Below, piece after piece: positions 8,040 to 17,312 of a stretch of DNA of 64,000 nt. Both the position numbers and the translations under genes were made by a program. Origin of the DNA: JBGPQJ01 sp963709295 (GTDB lineage Bacteria > Chloroflexota > Anaerolineae > Anaerolineales > Villigracilaceae); contig CAVPVW010000004.1 of assembly GCA_963709295.1 (NCBI GenBank), positions 310,001 through 374,000 of the forward strand, in the 5' to 3' direction. The stretch's first letter is position 1. Each line of letters opens with the position of its first letter. The notes below the pieces were generated by a model. That model was not told the DNA's origin. It ran no database searches and was given only the letters and a program-made list of their open reading frames with translations.

Positions 8040-9212
8040 TCACTGCCTTTCTGTCCAATCCAAAATAGCCCGGAATCCCGCTTCCACATCCGCATCAGAA
8101 GCACACGTAGACATGCGTACAAACCCTTCGCCAAAATCTCCGAACGCCGAGCCGGGGACGAGCCCGACGCCGGCTTCGATGAGAATTCGCTCGCAGATCT
8201 GCAGCGAAGGCAGATTGAGCGCACGTAGATCCAGGAAGAAATAGAATGCGCCCATCGGCGGAGTGATACGCACAGGGCTTTCGCCTGTATCTCCAGCAAT
8301 ATCCAATACCCGTTGACGGCGTCGGGCATAAGCCGCGCGCATTTCCGTAGCGGACCGTTGAACTCCGGGATCGGTGAGTGCGAACGCAGCGGCTTTTTGT
8401 ACGAACGGAGCCACACAGGTGATCGAGTTTTGCCCGGCTTTCAAGGCATTGTCAATTACTTTGGCAGGGGCGGCGAGGTATCCCACACGCCAGCCTGTCA
8501 TGGCATAGGTCTTGGAGAGACTATGCACGACCAGGGTGTGTTCCCTGGCGCCAGGGATGGCAGCGGCGGAGGTGGGCTTTTCAGCATAATAAAGGTTTTC
8601 GTAAACTTCATCGCTGACGATCCAAAGGTTGTGGGCGGAGGCAAACTCATGGAGTTTTTGCAGATACTCACGGGAAGGATAAGCGCCTGTCGGGTTGGAC
8701 GGATAATTGATGACGATCACCTTGCTGCGAGGCGTGAGCGCTTTCTCCCAGGATTCAAACGCCGGGAGGAAGCCTTTCTCCGCCGGAGCAGGGACGCGAA
8801 TCACATTGCCTCGCAGCATGACTGCCATGTTCGCGTGGGTTGCCCAGGTGGGGTCCGGGATGAGCACGTCATCCCCGGGGTTCAGGATGGATAGCATGGC
8901 GGCGTAATACGCGTGAATCCCGCCGTGCGTGACCATCAGCTCCGCATCCGGATCGTAAACGACTCCGTTGTCACGTTCCAGTTTGAGTGCCGCTGCTTTT
9001 CGCAATTCCAGCAGACCCTGGCTGGGAGCATAATGCGTTGCCCCATCCTTCAAGGATTGCAGAGCTGCATCGATCACCGGCTGCGGCGTGGCGAAATCCG
9101 GATCGCCCACCTGCAGTGGAATGACTGGATGGCCGGCCGCCTTGAAAGACAGGATGCGGTCGTTCAGCGAAACGGTGGGGGATTGGCGGATCAGTTCGAA
9201 CTGAGTATTCAC
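8040..9212 (-). CDS. Class I/II PLP aminotransferase, probably for prephenate/aromatic 2-oxo acids
   Basis: Fold-type I aminotransferase of the aspartate aminotransferase Ib kind. The PLP lysine is in SLSKTYAMTGWRVGY and the family NYPSNPTG motif is present. Its place between aroQ and pheA suggests it transaminates phenylpyruvate, hydroxyphenylpyruvate or prephenate, closing the Phe/Tyr pathway; aspartate or another substrate remains possible. The GTG at 9212 is preceded by GGAG at a 5-base spacing and gives 390 residues, the normal length. An ATG at 9239 with a poorer site, or a longer reading overlapping aroQ, are alternatives. Confidence 0.85.
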   Translation of the reverse strand: MNTQFELIRQSPTVSLNDRILSFKAAGHPVIPLQVGDPDFATPQPVIDAALQSLKDGATHYAPSQGLLELRKAAALKLERDNGVVYDPDAELMVTHGGIHAYYAAMLSILNPGDDVLIPDPTWATHANMAVMLRGNVIRVPAPAEKGFLPAFESWEKALTPRSKVIVINYPSNPTGAYPSREYLQKLHEFASAHNLWIVSDEVYENLYYAEKPTSAAAIPGAREHTLVVHSLSKTYAMTGWRVGYLAAPAKVIDNALKAGQNSITCVAPFVQKAAAFALTDPGVQRSATEMRAAYARRRQRVLDIAGDTGESPVRITPPMGAFYFFLDLRALNLPSLQICERILIEAGVGLVPGSAFGDFGEGFVRMSTCASDADVEAGFRAILDWTERQ

Positions 9213-9268
9213 ATCATCTCCAGACACTCTTATACCCATACGAAATGAACTTCCGTGGTAATTCTTTC

Positions 9269-9694
9269 TCAGGCTTCCAACAACGCCATCAACCCAAGTA
9301 CATAGGATCTCCATCCGAATCCCGTGATTTTTCCCTTACAGACGGCCGAGATCATGGAATGATGCCTGAATTCCTCGCGCGCATACACGTTCGACAGGTG
9401 AACCTCGACGACGGGGATCCCTATCGACGCTATGGCATCGCGCAGGGCAACCGATGTATGAGTGTAACCCCCGGGGTTGAACACCACCCCGTTTGCCCAC
9501 GTGCGTGCCTCGTGCAAGGCGTCAATCAACGCACCTTCGTGATTCGATTGATTACACTTCACATCCGCGCCATGTGATTTTCCCAACTCGACCAGCCTGG
9601 CGTTGATCTCATCCAATGTCATTGAGCCGTAGATTTCCGGCTCACGCGTCCCCAGCAGGTTCAAGTTCGGTCCATGTAAAACCAGTATCTTCAT
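9269..9694 (-). CDS. aroQ: 3-dehydroquinate dehydratase, type II
   Basis: Dehydrates 3-dehydroquinate to 3-dehydroshikimate. The 141-residue size and the opening MKILVLHGPNLNLLGTREPE with YGSMTL (catalytic tyrosine near residue 23) are typical of the small dodecameric type II enzyme; the catalytic histidine is in VEVHLSN. Its ATG overlaps the stop of the upstream aroKB gene by 4 bases (ATGA), so the two are translationally coupled. Confidence 0.95.
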   Translation of the reverse strand: MKILVLHGPNLNLLGTREPEIYGSMTLDEINARLVELGKSHGADVKCNQSNHEGALIDALHEARTWANGVVFNPGGYTHTSVALRDAIASIGIPVVEVHLSNVYAREEFRHHSMISAVCKGKITGFGWRSYVLGLMALLEA

Positions 9695-11242
9695 CTTTCC
9701 TCCAAAACCATTTCCAAATCGTCCACGTCCACAAGTTCGACCCGTCCGATCTCCGCAGGCAAAGCAAAACGAACGGTGTCCCTTGATTTCTTCTTGTCCA
9801 TGCGCATGGCGCGGAGCAGGTCCTCCCGGGGTAATTCCTTGGGGATATTGATAGGCAGCCTCAGCGCTGAAAGCGTTTCGGCAACCGCTCCGGACAAACC
9901 TTGGCTTGCAACCGCTAATCGTTCAGCAAGTTTCGCTTCCGCCACCATCCCGATCGCCACAGCTTCGCCGTGCCTTAGTTGAAAGCTGCTGACCAGTTCA
10001 ACGGCATGGCCGACCGTATGACCCAGGTTCAGCGTGGCACGGATGCCTCTTTCGTATGGATCCTCTTCGATAACTTGTATTTTCACCGCCACTGCGCGTT
10101 TGATTATTTCTTCGAGATTGTTGTTTACCCAGTCCAGGCCATTCGCGCACATCTTGAATAAATCCGGGTCGGAGATGATTCCTGCCTTTACCACTTCGGC
10201 CAGGCCGGAGATTAATTCAGCTTCCGGCAAGGTTTTCAATATCTGCGGGTCCGTCAGTACCAATTTCGGCGGATAAAATGAGCCGATGAGGTTTTTGCCT
10301 TCGGGCAGGTCAAAGCCTGTCTTGCCGCCGATGGACGCGTCCACCATGGCGAGCAGTGTGGTGGGCATGGCCACCCAGTTTACCCCGCGCATGAAGGTGG
10401 CAGCGGCAAAACCTGCCAAATCGCCGACCACCCCTCCGCCCAATGCGATGATCGTGGACTTGCGGTCCGCCCCATTCTCGATGAAATCATGCCAGAGCCT
10501 GCTCAGGGTATCCAAGTTCTTATAAGCTTCGCCTGCTGGAATGGCTAACAAGCCTGGATTGAAACCGGATTGACGCAGGGAGGCCACGATCTTATCTGCA
10601 TGGAGTGACTCTACGTTGGTATCGGTCACAACCATTGGATTCTTGAGATCACGCTCATGGAGCATATCGCCAATCAACTCCATGCCATTATTTTTCACGA
10701 TGACATCGTATTGACCCATTGCCGATAAATGATACCGACCCAAAGCAATCTGGACCTGATGGGCATTTTGCTCAGCCGTCTTCCCGTCGACGGGAATGCT
10801 CAACGGGAATGAGTGGTAGTGCTCCTCCCGTCTGGCGAGCAGGGACGGTAATTTTTCCTCCAAGCTCCCCTGCAGCAATGGACGCTTATTCGAATCAGAC
10901 TTTAAGTCTATTCAGCACGGTCGCACTTTCCGCTTTGAGCAATACCACTCTGCCGTTTTCCTCAACCAGCGTGCGATTTTCAACACGCAGCAGTGAACCA
11001 CCCCCTAAGGCGATCACGCTGTCCTTGCCCGGCATCACGCCCTGTAATGACACCGACTCCAGATCGCGAAAAGCGGATTCACCCTGCCGCTCCATAATTT
11101 GTGGGATGGTCATTCCCGCTTTTGCTTCGACAGCCTGATCCAGGTCGATAAAGGGCATTTCCAGGTTATTTCCGAGAATCTGCCCGATGGTCGATTTTCC
11201 GCATCCAGGCGGTCCGTAAAGGAAGATATAATTCATGCTCAT
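9691..11242 (-). CDS. aroKB: Shikimate kinase / 3-dehydroquinate synthase fusion (AroKB), with one frameshift
   Basis: The N-terminal part is shikimate kinase: P-loop GPPGCGKST, DLD for shikimate and magnesium, and GGGS. Its reading frame stops at 10895. The continuing frame supplies the kinase C-terminus (NKRPLLQGSLEEKLPSLL and the usual DGKT) and runs with no stop into a complete dehydroquinate synthase beginning near QYDVIVKN, with the NAD-binding GGGVVGD and metal-site HxxxH residues. Removing one A from AAA at about 10905 joins everything into 516 codons, close to the known AroKB fusion of Thermotoga. The ATG overlaps the aroC stop (ATGA). A separate AroB starting at the internal MGQYD cannot be excluded. 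Confidence 0.82.
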
Positions 11243-12405
11243 TCCCAAAAAATGTGCGGGATGTTATCCATTTGTAAATCTTCGAGGCGTGCTTTTCGAA
11301 GTTGTTCGAACCTTGGTTTCATTTCATTCATTGAATCCCCGCCAAGTTTTTCGATCAATGCGTCCGCCAGCACGAACGCAGCCATGGCTTCAAGGATCGG
11401 CACCGCGCGCGGAACGGGGCAGAAGTCGGAGCGTTCATAGTTGGTCGGGGATTCCCTGCCGGTTGCCAAATCAACCGTTTGCTGCGGGGTCAATGTCGTT
11501 GCGATCGGTTTCATCGCGGCGCGGATAACGATCGGCTGCCCGTTGGAAATGCCTGCCTCGATGCCGCCAGCCCTGTTGGACAGGCGATGAATGGTCGCGC
11601 CTTCCAGTCCGATGGGGTCATGCGCCTGGGTGCCTGGGAGTCTTGCATTTTCAAAGGCATCCCCGATTTCAACCCCTTTAATCGCCTGCACAGACATGAT
11701 CGCCATGGCCAGTCTGCCTTCGAGGCGTTTGTCCCATTGGGCAAAGCTCCCCAGGCCGACAGGTACGTTCAGGGCGACAATCTCGATCACGCCGCCCAAG
11801 GTGTTTTTACCGTGGATGGTCCTTTCGATGGCGTCCCGCATTTTCGCCGCGGATGATTCGTCCGGGCACCGGACCTCGGATTCTTCCGCGCGGGCAAATC
11901 GCTCCGGGTAGGGCATTTCACCGAAGTCGGTTTGCACTTCGCAGATGGAAGAGACATATCCTCCGATGACGATTCCAAACTGGGCAAGGAAGTGTTTGCA
12001 GATGGCACCGGCTGCGACGCGCATGGCAGTTTCCCTTGCGGAAGCCCGTTCGAGCGCAGGGCGTAAATCCTTGTAGCCATACTTCACCGCGCCGCTCAGG
12101 TCGGCGTGACCGGGTCGTGGCGCGGTCATCGGCTCGATGGCCTTGCCTTTCCACTTGACGTGATCTTCATTTTCAACGAGCAGGGCAATCGGGGCTCCCG
12201 TCGTTTCACCGGCCAGGATGCCCCCGAGGATCTGCACGCTATCTTTCTCGATCTTCATCCGTCCGCCTGAGCCGTATCCCTTTTGACGTCGAGCCAGTTC
12301 AAGGTCAATGAGGGATGCCGTGATGGGCAGCCCGGCGGGGATTCCATCGAGGATGGCGGTCAAGGCCTTGCCGTGTGATTCGCCTGCGGATAAAAATCGT
12401 AACAT
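11239..12405 (-). CDS. aroC: Chorismate synthase
   Basis: Last step to chorismate, needing reduced FMN. The 388 residues open with MLRFLSAGESHGKAL and carry RRQKGYGSGGRM, GHADLSG and ERASARET, all conserved chorismate synthase segments. Length is normal. It lies 22 bases downstream of aroE and overlaps aroKB by 4 bases. Confidence 0.96.
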   Translation of the reverse strand: MLRFLSAGESHGKALTAILDGIPAGLPITASLIDLELARRQKGYGSGGRMKIEKDSVQILGGILAGETTGAPIALLVENEDHVKWKGKAIEPMTAPRPGHADLSGAVKYGYKDLRPALERASARETAMRVAAGAICKHFLAQFGIVIGGYVSSICEVQTDFGEMPYPERFARAEESEVRCPDESSAAKMRDAIERTIHGKNTLGGVIEIVALNVPVGLGSFAQWDKRLEGRLAMAIMSVQAIKGVEIGDAFENARLPGTQAHDPIGLEGATIHRLSNRAGGIEAGISNGQPIVIRAAMKPIATTLTPQQTVDLATGRESPTNYERSDFCPVPRAVPILEAMAAFVLADALIEKLGGDSMNEMKPRFEQLRKARLEDLQMDNIPHIFWE

Positions 12406-12427
12406 GAGCTCTCCAGGTTTATGGTTG

Positions 12428-13258
12428 TTAATTCATCGCTTCAAACAGGACCGAACGACTGGGGCAAAGCCCGGTCCAAATTTCAAAGGCGAGGGCGGCT
12501 TGTTCGATAAGCATGCCCAAGCCGGTATGGGCAGTCAATCCTTGCGCCCGGGCATCTTTCACCAATTTTGTCTCGCGCGGGTTGTAGACCAGATCGTAGA
12601 TTACCGCCTGAGGTGGAAAAGGTAATTCCGGCCAGGGAGATAGGTCGCTGTGCGGAGCCATTCCCAGCGGGGTGGTGTTGACGATCAATTTCGGGGTTGA
12701 AGATTGGAATGCCCGATCGTTGATTTCCACGATTTTAATGCCTTTGAACTGCCTGGCCAATTCACCGGCTTGATCAATTCGCCGCGCGGCAACTGTAACC
12801 TTCCAGCCGTCACGGGTCAAGGCATGGACAACGGCTCGCGCTGATCCGCCTGCCCCAAGAATTAAGGCAGAGGATTTCTCATAGGAATTTAAAAAGTGGG
12901 TTATCCGTTTCAGATCGGTTAAGAATCCCGCCGCGTCCGTGTTGTCTCCAATAAGTTTATGGTTATCCATGTAAACCGTATTGACTGCACCAATGGCCTT
13001 TGCGGTCGGCGTCAGTTCATCGAGCAAAGGGATGACCGTTTGTTTGTGCGGAATGGTAACGTTCAATCCGTGAATTTCTTTTTTGCGAACGCGAGTCACA
13101 AGATCATTTAAATCCTGGGTGTCATCAGGCCTGACGGGAAACAGTAAATACTCGCCTTGCAATCCACACGAGGCCATTGCGGCAGCATGGATTTTTGGGG
13201 AGAGGCTGTGATCGAGAGGATAGCCGGCGAGTCCAAGTCTGAGTTCAGAGGGTTGCAT
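12428..13258 (-). CDS. aroE: Shikimate dehydrogenase
   Basis: NADPH-dependent reduction of 3-dehydroshikimate to shikimate. The 276 residues show the substrate-binding LDHSLSPKIH, the catalytic lysine in NVTIPHK, the aspartate in GDNTDAAGF, and the Rossmann glycine loop GAGGSARA. This is the biosynthetic enzyme; a diverged relative is encoded at 49167. It starts 10 bases after aroA ends. Confidence 0.95.
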   Translation of the reverse strand: MQPSELRLGLAGYPLDHSLSPKIHAAAMASCGLQGEYLLFPVRPDDTQDLNDLVTRVRKKEIHGLNVTIPHKQTVIPLLDELTPTAKAIGAVNTVYMDNHKLIGDNTDAAGFLTDLKRITHFLNSYEKSSALILGAGGSARAVVHALTRDGWKVTVAARRIDQAGELARQFKGIKIVEINDRAFQSSTPKLIVNTTPLGMAPHSDLSPWPELPFPPQAVIYDLVYNPRETKLVKDARAQGLTAHTGLGMLIEQAALAFEIWTGLCPSRSVLFEAMN

Positions 13259-13268
13259 AAGTTTATAT

Positions 13269-14611
13269 CTAGGGGCCGATCATTTCACTCTGTGGATGGC
13301 GATATAACATTTCAAGCACTTCGAAGAAATTCGGGAATGTTTTCGAAACACATTCCGGGTTTTCGATGGTCACACCGGGGACACGGAGACCGATCAGTGA
13401 AAAAGCCATGGCCATGCGGTGGTCTTTGTAGGTCTGGATGTTGGCAGGAACGAAGTGCTTGCAGGGGTGAATGGTCAGACCATCTTCATGCTCTTCGACC
13501 TGCACGCCAAGCCGTGCAAGCTCGATGCTTGTCGCGTGGACGCGATCCGTCTCTTTGGTGCGGGCGGAGGCAATGCCGCGAATCCTTGTTGGAGAAGATG
13601 CAAAGGGCGCAATCGCAGCCAGGGTTTGAGCGGTGTCGGGGATGTCACGCATGTCCATGTCTATCCCGCAAAGTTCCGGGGGACCGGTTACGGATACGCA
13701 GCCATCTTTTTCTGAAACAGCGCATCCCATTTGGTCGCAATACATTGAGAAAGCCCAATGTCGCCTTGCTTTGAGTTGAGCGATATATTTTCCACCATGA
13801 CCCTGCCTCCGCAGATTGCAGGCGCAGCAAAGAAATAGGAGGCCGCGGAGGCGTCGGTTTCGATCTCATAGGTAGTTCGAGGTTTGTAATGCTTAAGCGG
13901 GATTTGGAAGGATCGATATCCATTTCGTTGAATCCCCACGCCGAAATCGCGCATGACGGAGAGTGTCATATCCACGTACGGTTTTGAGTTGAGCTCGGTT
14001 GAAAGCGAAATTTCAATTGGATTGTCTGCGTATGGGGCAACCATCAACAAGGCCGACAAGAACTGCGAGGATATAGCTCCGGCCATTTGCGTTTTACCGC
14101 CAGGCAGGCCGGATGCGATGATTTTGACAGGCGGGCAAACGCCTGAATAATCGGTCATTGACGACCAGTCAGAGACGTTAACTGGACCGAGATTGGCACC
14201 CAGTGAGCGGAGCGCCTCGATCAAATCACCGATGGGGCGTTCCCGCATCCGCTCATCGCCGTCCACGATGAATTCTCCATGCCCCAGCGTTAAAAATGCG
14301 GTCAGGAATCGGGCAGCTGTCCCCGCGTTGCCAATGAAAAGTGTGGCGTTATCGGTTGGGATATTCCCACCCAGCCCGGTGACGGTCATTTCATGTGTTC
14401 TTTCGTCCAACAGGACTTCGAAGCCCAGTGTTTGCAAAGCTTTGGTAAAGTAAAGTGAGTCATCGGAAAACAGCGCGTTGGTGAGACGGGTTTTCCCCAC
14501 TGCCAAAGAGGCAATGAGCAACGCGCGGTTGGTCAACGACTTCGAGCCCGGCACGCGGACGACCGCATCGAGGGGGTGGGTGATTGGGCGGATATGCATC
14601 TCAATGCTCAA
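13269..14611 (-). CDS. aroA: EPSP synthase, broken by two single-base shifts
   Basis: Joins shikimate-3-phosphate and phosphoenolpyruvate. The first frame runs from the N-terminal PGSKSLTNRALL motif to QGDIG; the last frame holds MGCAVSEKDG, RTKETDR and YKDHRMAM (C-terminal active-site segment). A short middle segment, FLNVLR, lies in the third frame at about 13730-13755. Removing one G from GGG (about 13755) and one C from CC (about 13735) restores 447 codons and the family sequence GDIGFLNVLRQMGC. A start in the middle of the domain cannot give a functional second protein, so this is one gene, either miscalled or recently damaged. Its ATG overlaps tyrA by 4 bases. Confidence 0.88.
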
Positions 14612-15468
14612 CGAGTCATTAGTTCACTGTATCGAGATTCAGCTTTATTCAAGAGTGTTTGCAGCCGGGAATCATCCCTTTTTTCAAGTGCAGTTCCGAA
14701 CTCGTCCAGAACGGCGCGAAAACGATGGACTGCTTCGACCACATTCTCCCGGTTCGATTGAAGAACACCCAGCATCATTGAGGAGGATGTCCCTGCCAGC
14801 CTGCTCGTGGATCTGAAACCGGGGCCGATGAGGGGAATGGCATTATCCTGTGTCACCAGCGAAAGCGCGGACGAAAGAAGAAATGGCAAGTGGCTGGTCG
14901 CTGCCAGGACGCGGTCATGCTCCTCGGCGTCGAGGATGACTGCCTGGGCTCCAATCGCTGCGATGATCTGCTTCGCGGCAGATAATGCCCGTGCGGAAGT
15001 TCTTTCCAGCGGTGTGAGGAGAAATGGCGCGGCATGGTAGAGAGTCCGCTCGGCGTTGGCAAGCGAGAGTTTTTCCTTTCCGCAAAGCGGATGCCCGCCG
15101 ATGGGGGTGAAACGATCCGGCAGGCGCGACATGGCCTCGACGATCGAGCCCTTCGTCGAGCCGAGGTCAAGGACGACGCATGGGTCCGGCATGAATGTTG
15201 GCAACTGCTCTAAAAGGTTCAAGATCGCCGGGACTGGTGCGGCCAGGATGACCATGTCGGCACCGGGCAACAGTTGGGCGGGGTCGCTGTCCGCATGGTC
15301 CACGATGTTCTGACGGCGTGCCAATTCGAGCGTGGCCTGATCCGAATCGATCCCATAGACCGAGGCGCACCTGCCTTTCAGCGCCAGCGCCAGCGAGCCG
15401 CCCATCAATCCGAGCCCGATGATCGCGATGCGGGACCGGGAGAGAATAAAGCCTTCTTCACCAGGCAT
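14608..15468 (-). CDS. tyrA: Prephenate dehydrogenase
   Basis: Oxidative decarboxylation of prephenate (or arogenate) on the way to tyrosine. The 286 residues have an N-terminal Rossmann domain (GLGLMGGSLALAL, about residues 17-29), the catalytic histidine segment GGHPLCGKE, and an all-helical C-terminal domain. No ACT or chorismate mutase domain is fused. It follows the aroF stop immediately and overlaps aroA by ATGA, so it sits mid-operon. Confidence 0.92.
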   Translation of the reverse strand: MPGEEGFILSRSRIAIIGLGLMGGSLALALKGRCASVYGIDSDQATLELARRQNIVDHADSDPAQLLPGADMVILAAPVPAILNLLEQLPTFMPDPCVVLDLGSTKGSIVEAMSRLPDRFTPIGGHPLCGKEKLSLANAERTLYHAAPFLLTPLERTSARALSAAKQIIAAIGAQAVILDAEEHDRVLAATSHLPFLLSSALSLVTQDNAIPLIGPGFRSTSRLAGTSSSMMLGVLQSNRENVVEAVHRFRAVLDEFGTALEKRDDSRLQTLLNKAESRYSELMTR

Positions 15469-15469
15469 G

Positions 15470-16507
15470 TCACACCGTTGCCATGTGAACGGAGGCGAGA
15501 CGGCGGTTCATCACCTGCGCGATTTGGCCGACCTGTTTCACCATCGCTGCGAATTTCTCAGGCTTGAGGGATTGTTTGCCATCTGAAACAGCATGCGCGG
15601 GATCGGAATGGACTTCCACCAGCAGGCCGTCAGCACCGGCAGCAATGGCCGCGCGGGCCACGGCGGGAACATACTCCACGGTCCCCGTTGAGTGAGAGGG
15701 GTCGAGAACGACAGGCAGGTGAGTCAGGCTTTTCAATACCGGGATGGCGTTGATGTCGGTGGTGTTGCGCGTGGTCGTCTCAAACGTACGGATCCCGCGC
15801 TCGCACAAAATCACCCGATGATTTCCGCCTGCAAGAATGTACTCGGCAGACATCAGCAATTCTTCAATGGTGGCGGAGAGTCCGCGCTTGAGCAAAACCG
15901 GAGTCTGGGTCTCGCCGATGGCGCGCAGGAGATTGTAATTCTGCATGTTGCGGGCGCCCACTTGAAAAACGTCCACATATTTCACCATCACATCGAGCTG
16001 CGTTTGCGACATGATTTCGACGACAAGAGGCATCCCAGTTTGTTGCCGGGCTTCAGCCATGTATTCAAGCCCTTCTTCGCCAAGACCTTGAAATGCATAG
16101 GGGGAGGTGCGTGGTTTAAAGACCCCTCCACGCAGCGCATTCGCGCCCGCCTCGCGGACGGCGTGGGCAATCTCGAGAATCTGTGTTCTCGATTCCACCG
16201 AACACGGCCCCGCGATGATGGCGATTTCATCCCCGCCAACGCTGAAACCATCAATGGGGAAAATCGAATTCTCAGGGTGGACCTGGCGGGAGCCGAGCTT
16301 GAAGGGTTGCGAAATGCGTTTGACACTCTCCACCCCATCCAGCACTTCGAATGGATCCAGGGAGGGAGCATGGAATTCCCCGACGGCGGCGATGACCGTG
16401 GTTTCAACTCCCTGGGTGATGTGAGGAGTCAAGCCATGGGCTTTCACAGCATTGACGACTTCTTCGATCTGGGTGGCGGTTGAATTTGGTTTCATAACGA
16501 TCAGCAT
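15470..16507 (-). CDS. aroF: DAHP synthase, type I-beta with N-terminal regulatory domain
   Basis: First step of the shikimate pathway. The 345 residues comprise about 70 N-terminal residues (MLIVMKPNSTATQIEEVV...), like the ferredoxin-like feedback domain of the Thermotoga enzyme, then the catalytic barrel with KPRTSPYAFQG, GARNMQNYNLL, LLKRG and CERGIRTFE motifs. Tyr/Phe control through the extra domain is known for this type and only inferred here. The ATG at 16507 follows CAGGAG; a longer in-frame start at 16570 would overlap aroH and has no such site. Confidence 0.94.
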   Translation of the reverse strand: MLIVMKPNSTATQIEEVVNAVKAHGLTPHITQGVETTVIAAVGEFHAPSLDPFEVLDGVESVKRISQPFKLGSRQVHPENSIFPIDGFSVGGDEIAIIAGPCSVESRTQILEIAHAVREAGANALRGGVFKPRTSPYAFQGLGEEGLEYMAEARQQTGMPLVVEIMSQTQLDVMVKYVDVFQVGARNMQNYNLLRAIGETQTPVLLKRGLSATIEELLMSAEYILAGGNHRVILCERGIRTFETTTRNTTDINAIPVLKSLTHLPVVLDPSHSTGTVEYVPAVARAAIAAGADGLLVEVHSDPAHAVSDGKQSLKPEKFAAMVKQVGQIAQVMNRRLASVHMATV

Positions 16508-16566
16508 ATGATTCTCCTGTTCTGGGATGTGAGTTTCTGCGCGGGGATATGATGAATTCCTGGAAA

Positions 16567-16956
16567 TCATGCTTGGATGTCAGTTTTTGAGTCAATCTGT
16601 AAATCTGGCCGAAGCGTGACGGCGTCATGCAAGTAGACAGGATTAATGTCTTTGGATGGAGTTTCCGTGTTCCAGTGGATGAGCACCCGGATGCACAGCG
16701 GCAGGCTTCCTTTCACGGGGATTTCGTTGGCACAGATCAGGGGCACCTGCACCCAGCCCATCGCCCGCGCAGCCTGGGCGGGATAGGCCGAACGAAGGTC
16801 TTCCGTGACAGTGAATAGGACACTGGCGATATCCTCGGGCTTTATCCCTGGATTGGCTTCCTGGATGGACTCGAGCAACTCCTGTGTGGCATTCAGGATG
16901 AGCTCTGGTTCATCGGCAGTGACGGTGGTTGCGCCGCGGATCCCTCGAACTGGCAT
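16567..16956 (-). CDS. aroH: Chorismate mutase, AroH type
   Basis: Rearranges chorismate to prephenate. The 129 residues open with RGIRGATTV and include LFTVTEDL and the MGWVQVPLICANEI...LPLCIRVL region, all matching the trimeric Bacillus-type AroH family rather than the helical AroQ type. First structural gene of the aromatic operon: its ATG follows AAGGAG, 15 bases after the stem of the attenuator. The C-terminal tail of about 20 residues is extra. Confidence 0.95.
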   Translation of the reverse strand: MPVRGIRGATTVTADEPELILNATQELLESIQEANPGIKPEDIASVLFTVTEDLRSAYPAQAARAMGWVQVPLICANEIPVKGSLPLCIRVLIHWNTETPSKDINPVYLHDAVTLRPDLQIDSKTDIQA

Positions 16957-16970
16957 TTTTGGCTCCTTGT

Positions 16971-17006
16971 AAAAAGAAAGAGCGAGACCGTATGGTCTCG
17001 CTCTTT
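16971..17006 (-). terminator. Intrinsic terminator (attenuator) in front of aroH
   Basis: On the minus strand AAAGAGCGAGACC and GGTCTCGCTCTTT form a perfect 13-bp stem with the 4-base loop ATAC, followed by CTTTTT. It lies 29 bases after the leader peptide stop and 15 bases before the aroH start. A possible competing pairing (CGTAT at 17065-17061 with the loop ATACG, plus TTCG with CGAG) is weak and was not folded by program. Confidence 0.92.
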
Positions 17007-17035
17007 GACGTTTAGAATATTTCTATTCTGTTCGC

Positions 17036-17113
17036 TTAAGCGCCACCAACGGCAACCGAAATACGCAGGCCGTAAAAGTAGGACGCAAAATAAAAGCGGA
17101 CAGTTGACAACAT
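17036..17113 (-). CDS. Phe/Tyr leader peptide of the aromatic operon (25 aa)
   Basis: A 25-codon ORF begins at the ATG about 5 bases after the predicted transcription start and ends 29 bases before the attenuator stem. It contains VRFYFASYFYG (residues 5-15): three Phe and three Tyr in eight codons, in an operon devoted to Phe and Tyr synthesis. The arrangement parallels PheL of enteric bacteria in function, with control codons for both end products. It has no Trp codons, in keeping with the absence of trp genes here. A Shine-Dalgarno site is not evident. Confidence 0.9.
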   Translation of the reverse strand: MLSTVRFYFASYFYGLRISVAVGGA

Positions 17114-17123
17114 ATTGTGCGGT

Positions 17124-17151
17124 ATTCTACTACGAATATGAAATCTGTCAA
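17124..17151 (-). promoter_or_regulatory. Promoter of the aromatic operon
   Basis: On the minus strand TTGACA (17151-17146) and TAGAAT (17129-17124) are 16 bases apart, pointing towards the leader peptide and aroH. The remaining 160 bases up to the divergent gene at 17313 show no further recognisable element apart from that gene's ribosome binding site. Confidence 0.85.
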
Positions 17152-17312
17152 TGATTAGTGCCGGGCAGTTTTTATGGATGGCAATGCTTGAATCGTGGAT
17201 GTGAATCGGATGCAGCCAATGGAATGAGTTGGTAAAATTGATTACAACCTGAGCCGTCCCTTGTCGTAAATTGAATTGACCGCAGGTTTTCTCTTGATTA
17301 CGAGGAGGTACC

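Noticed and set aside
10890..10915. Programmed frameshifting joining aroK and aroB
   Set aside because: No recognised slippery site or stimulating structure seen, and eight further single-base shifts in unrelated genes point to a common technical cause.
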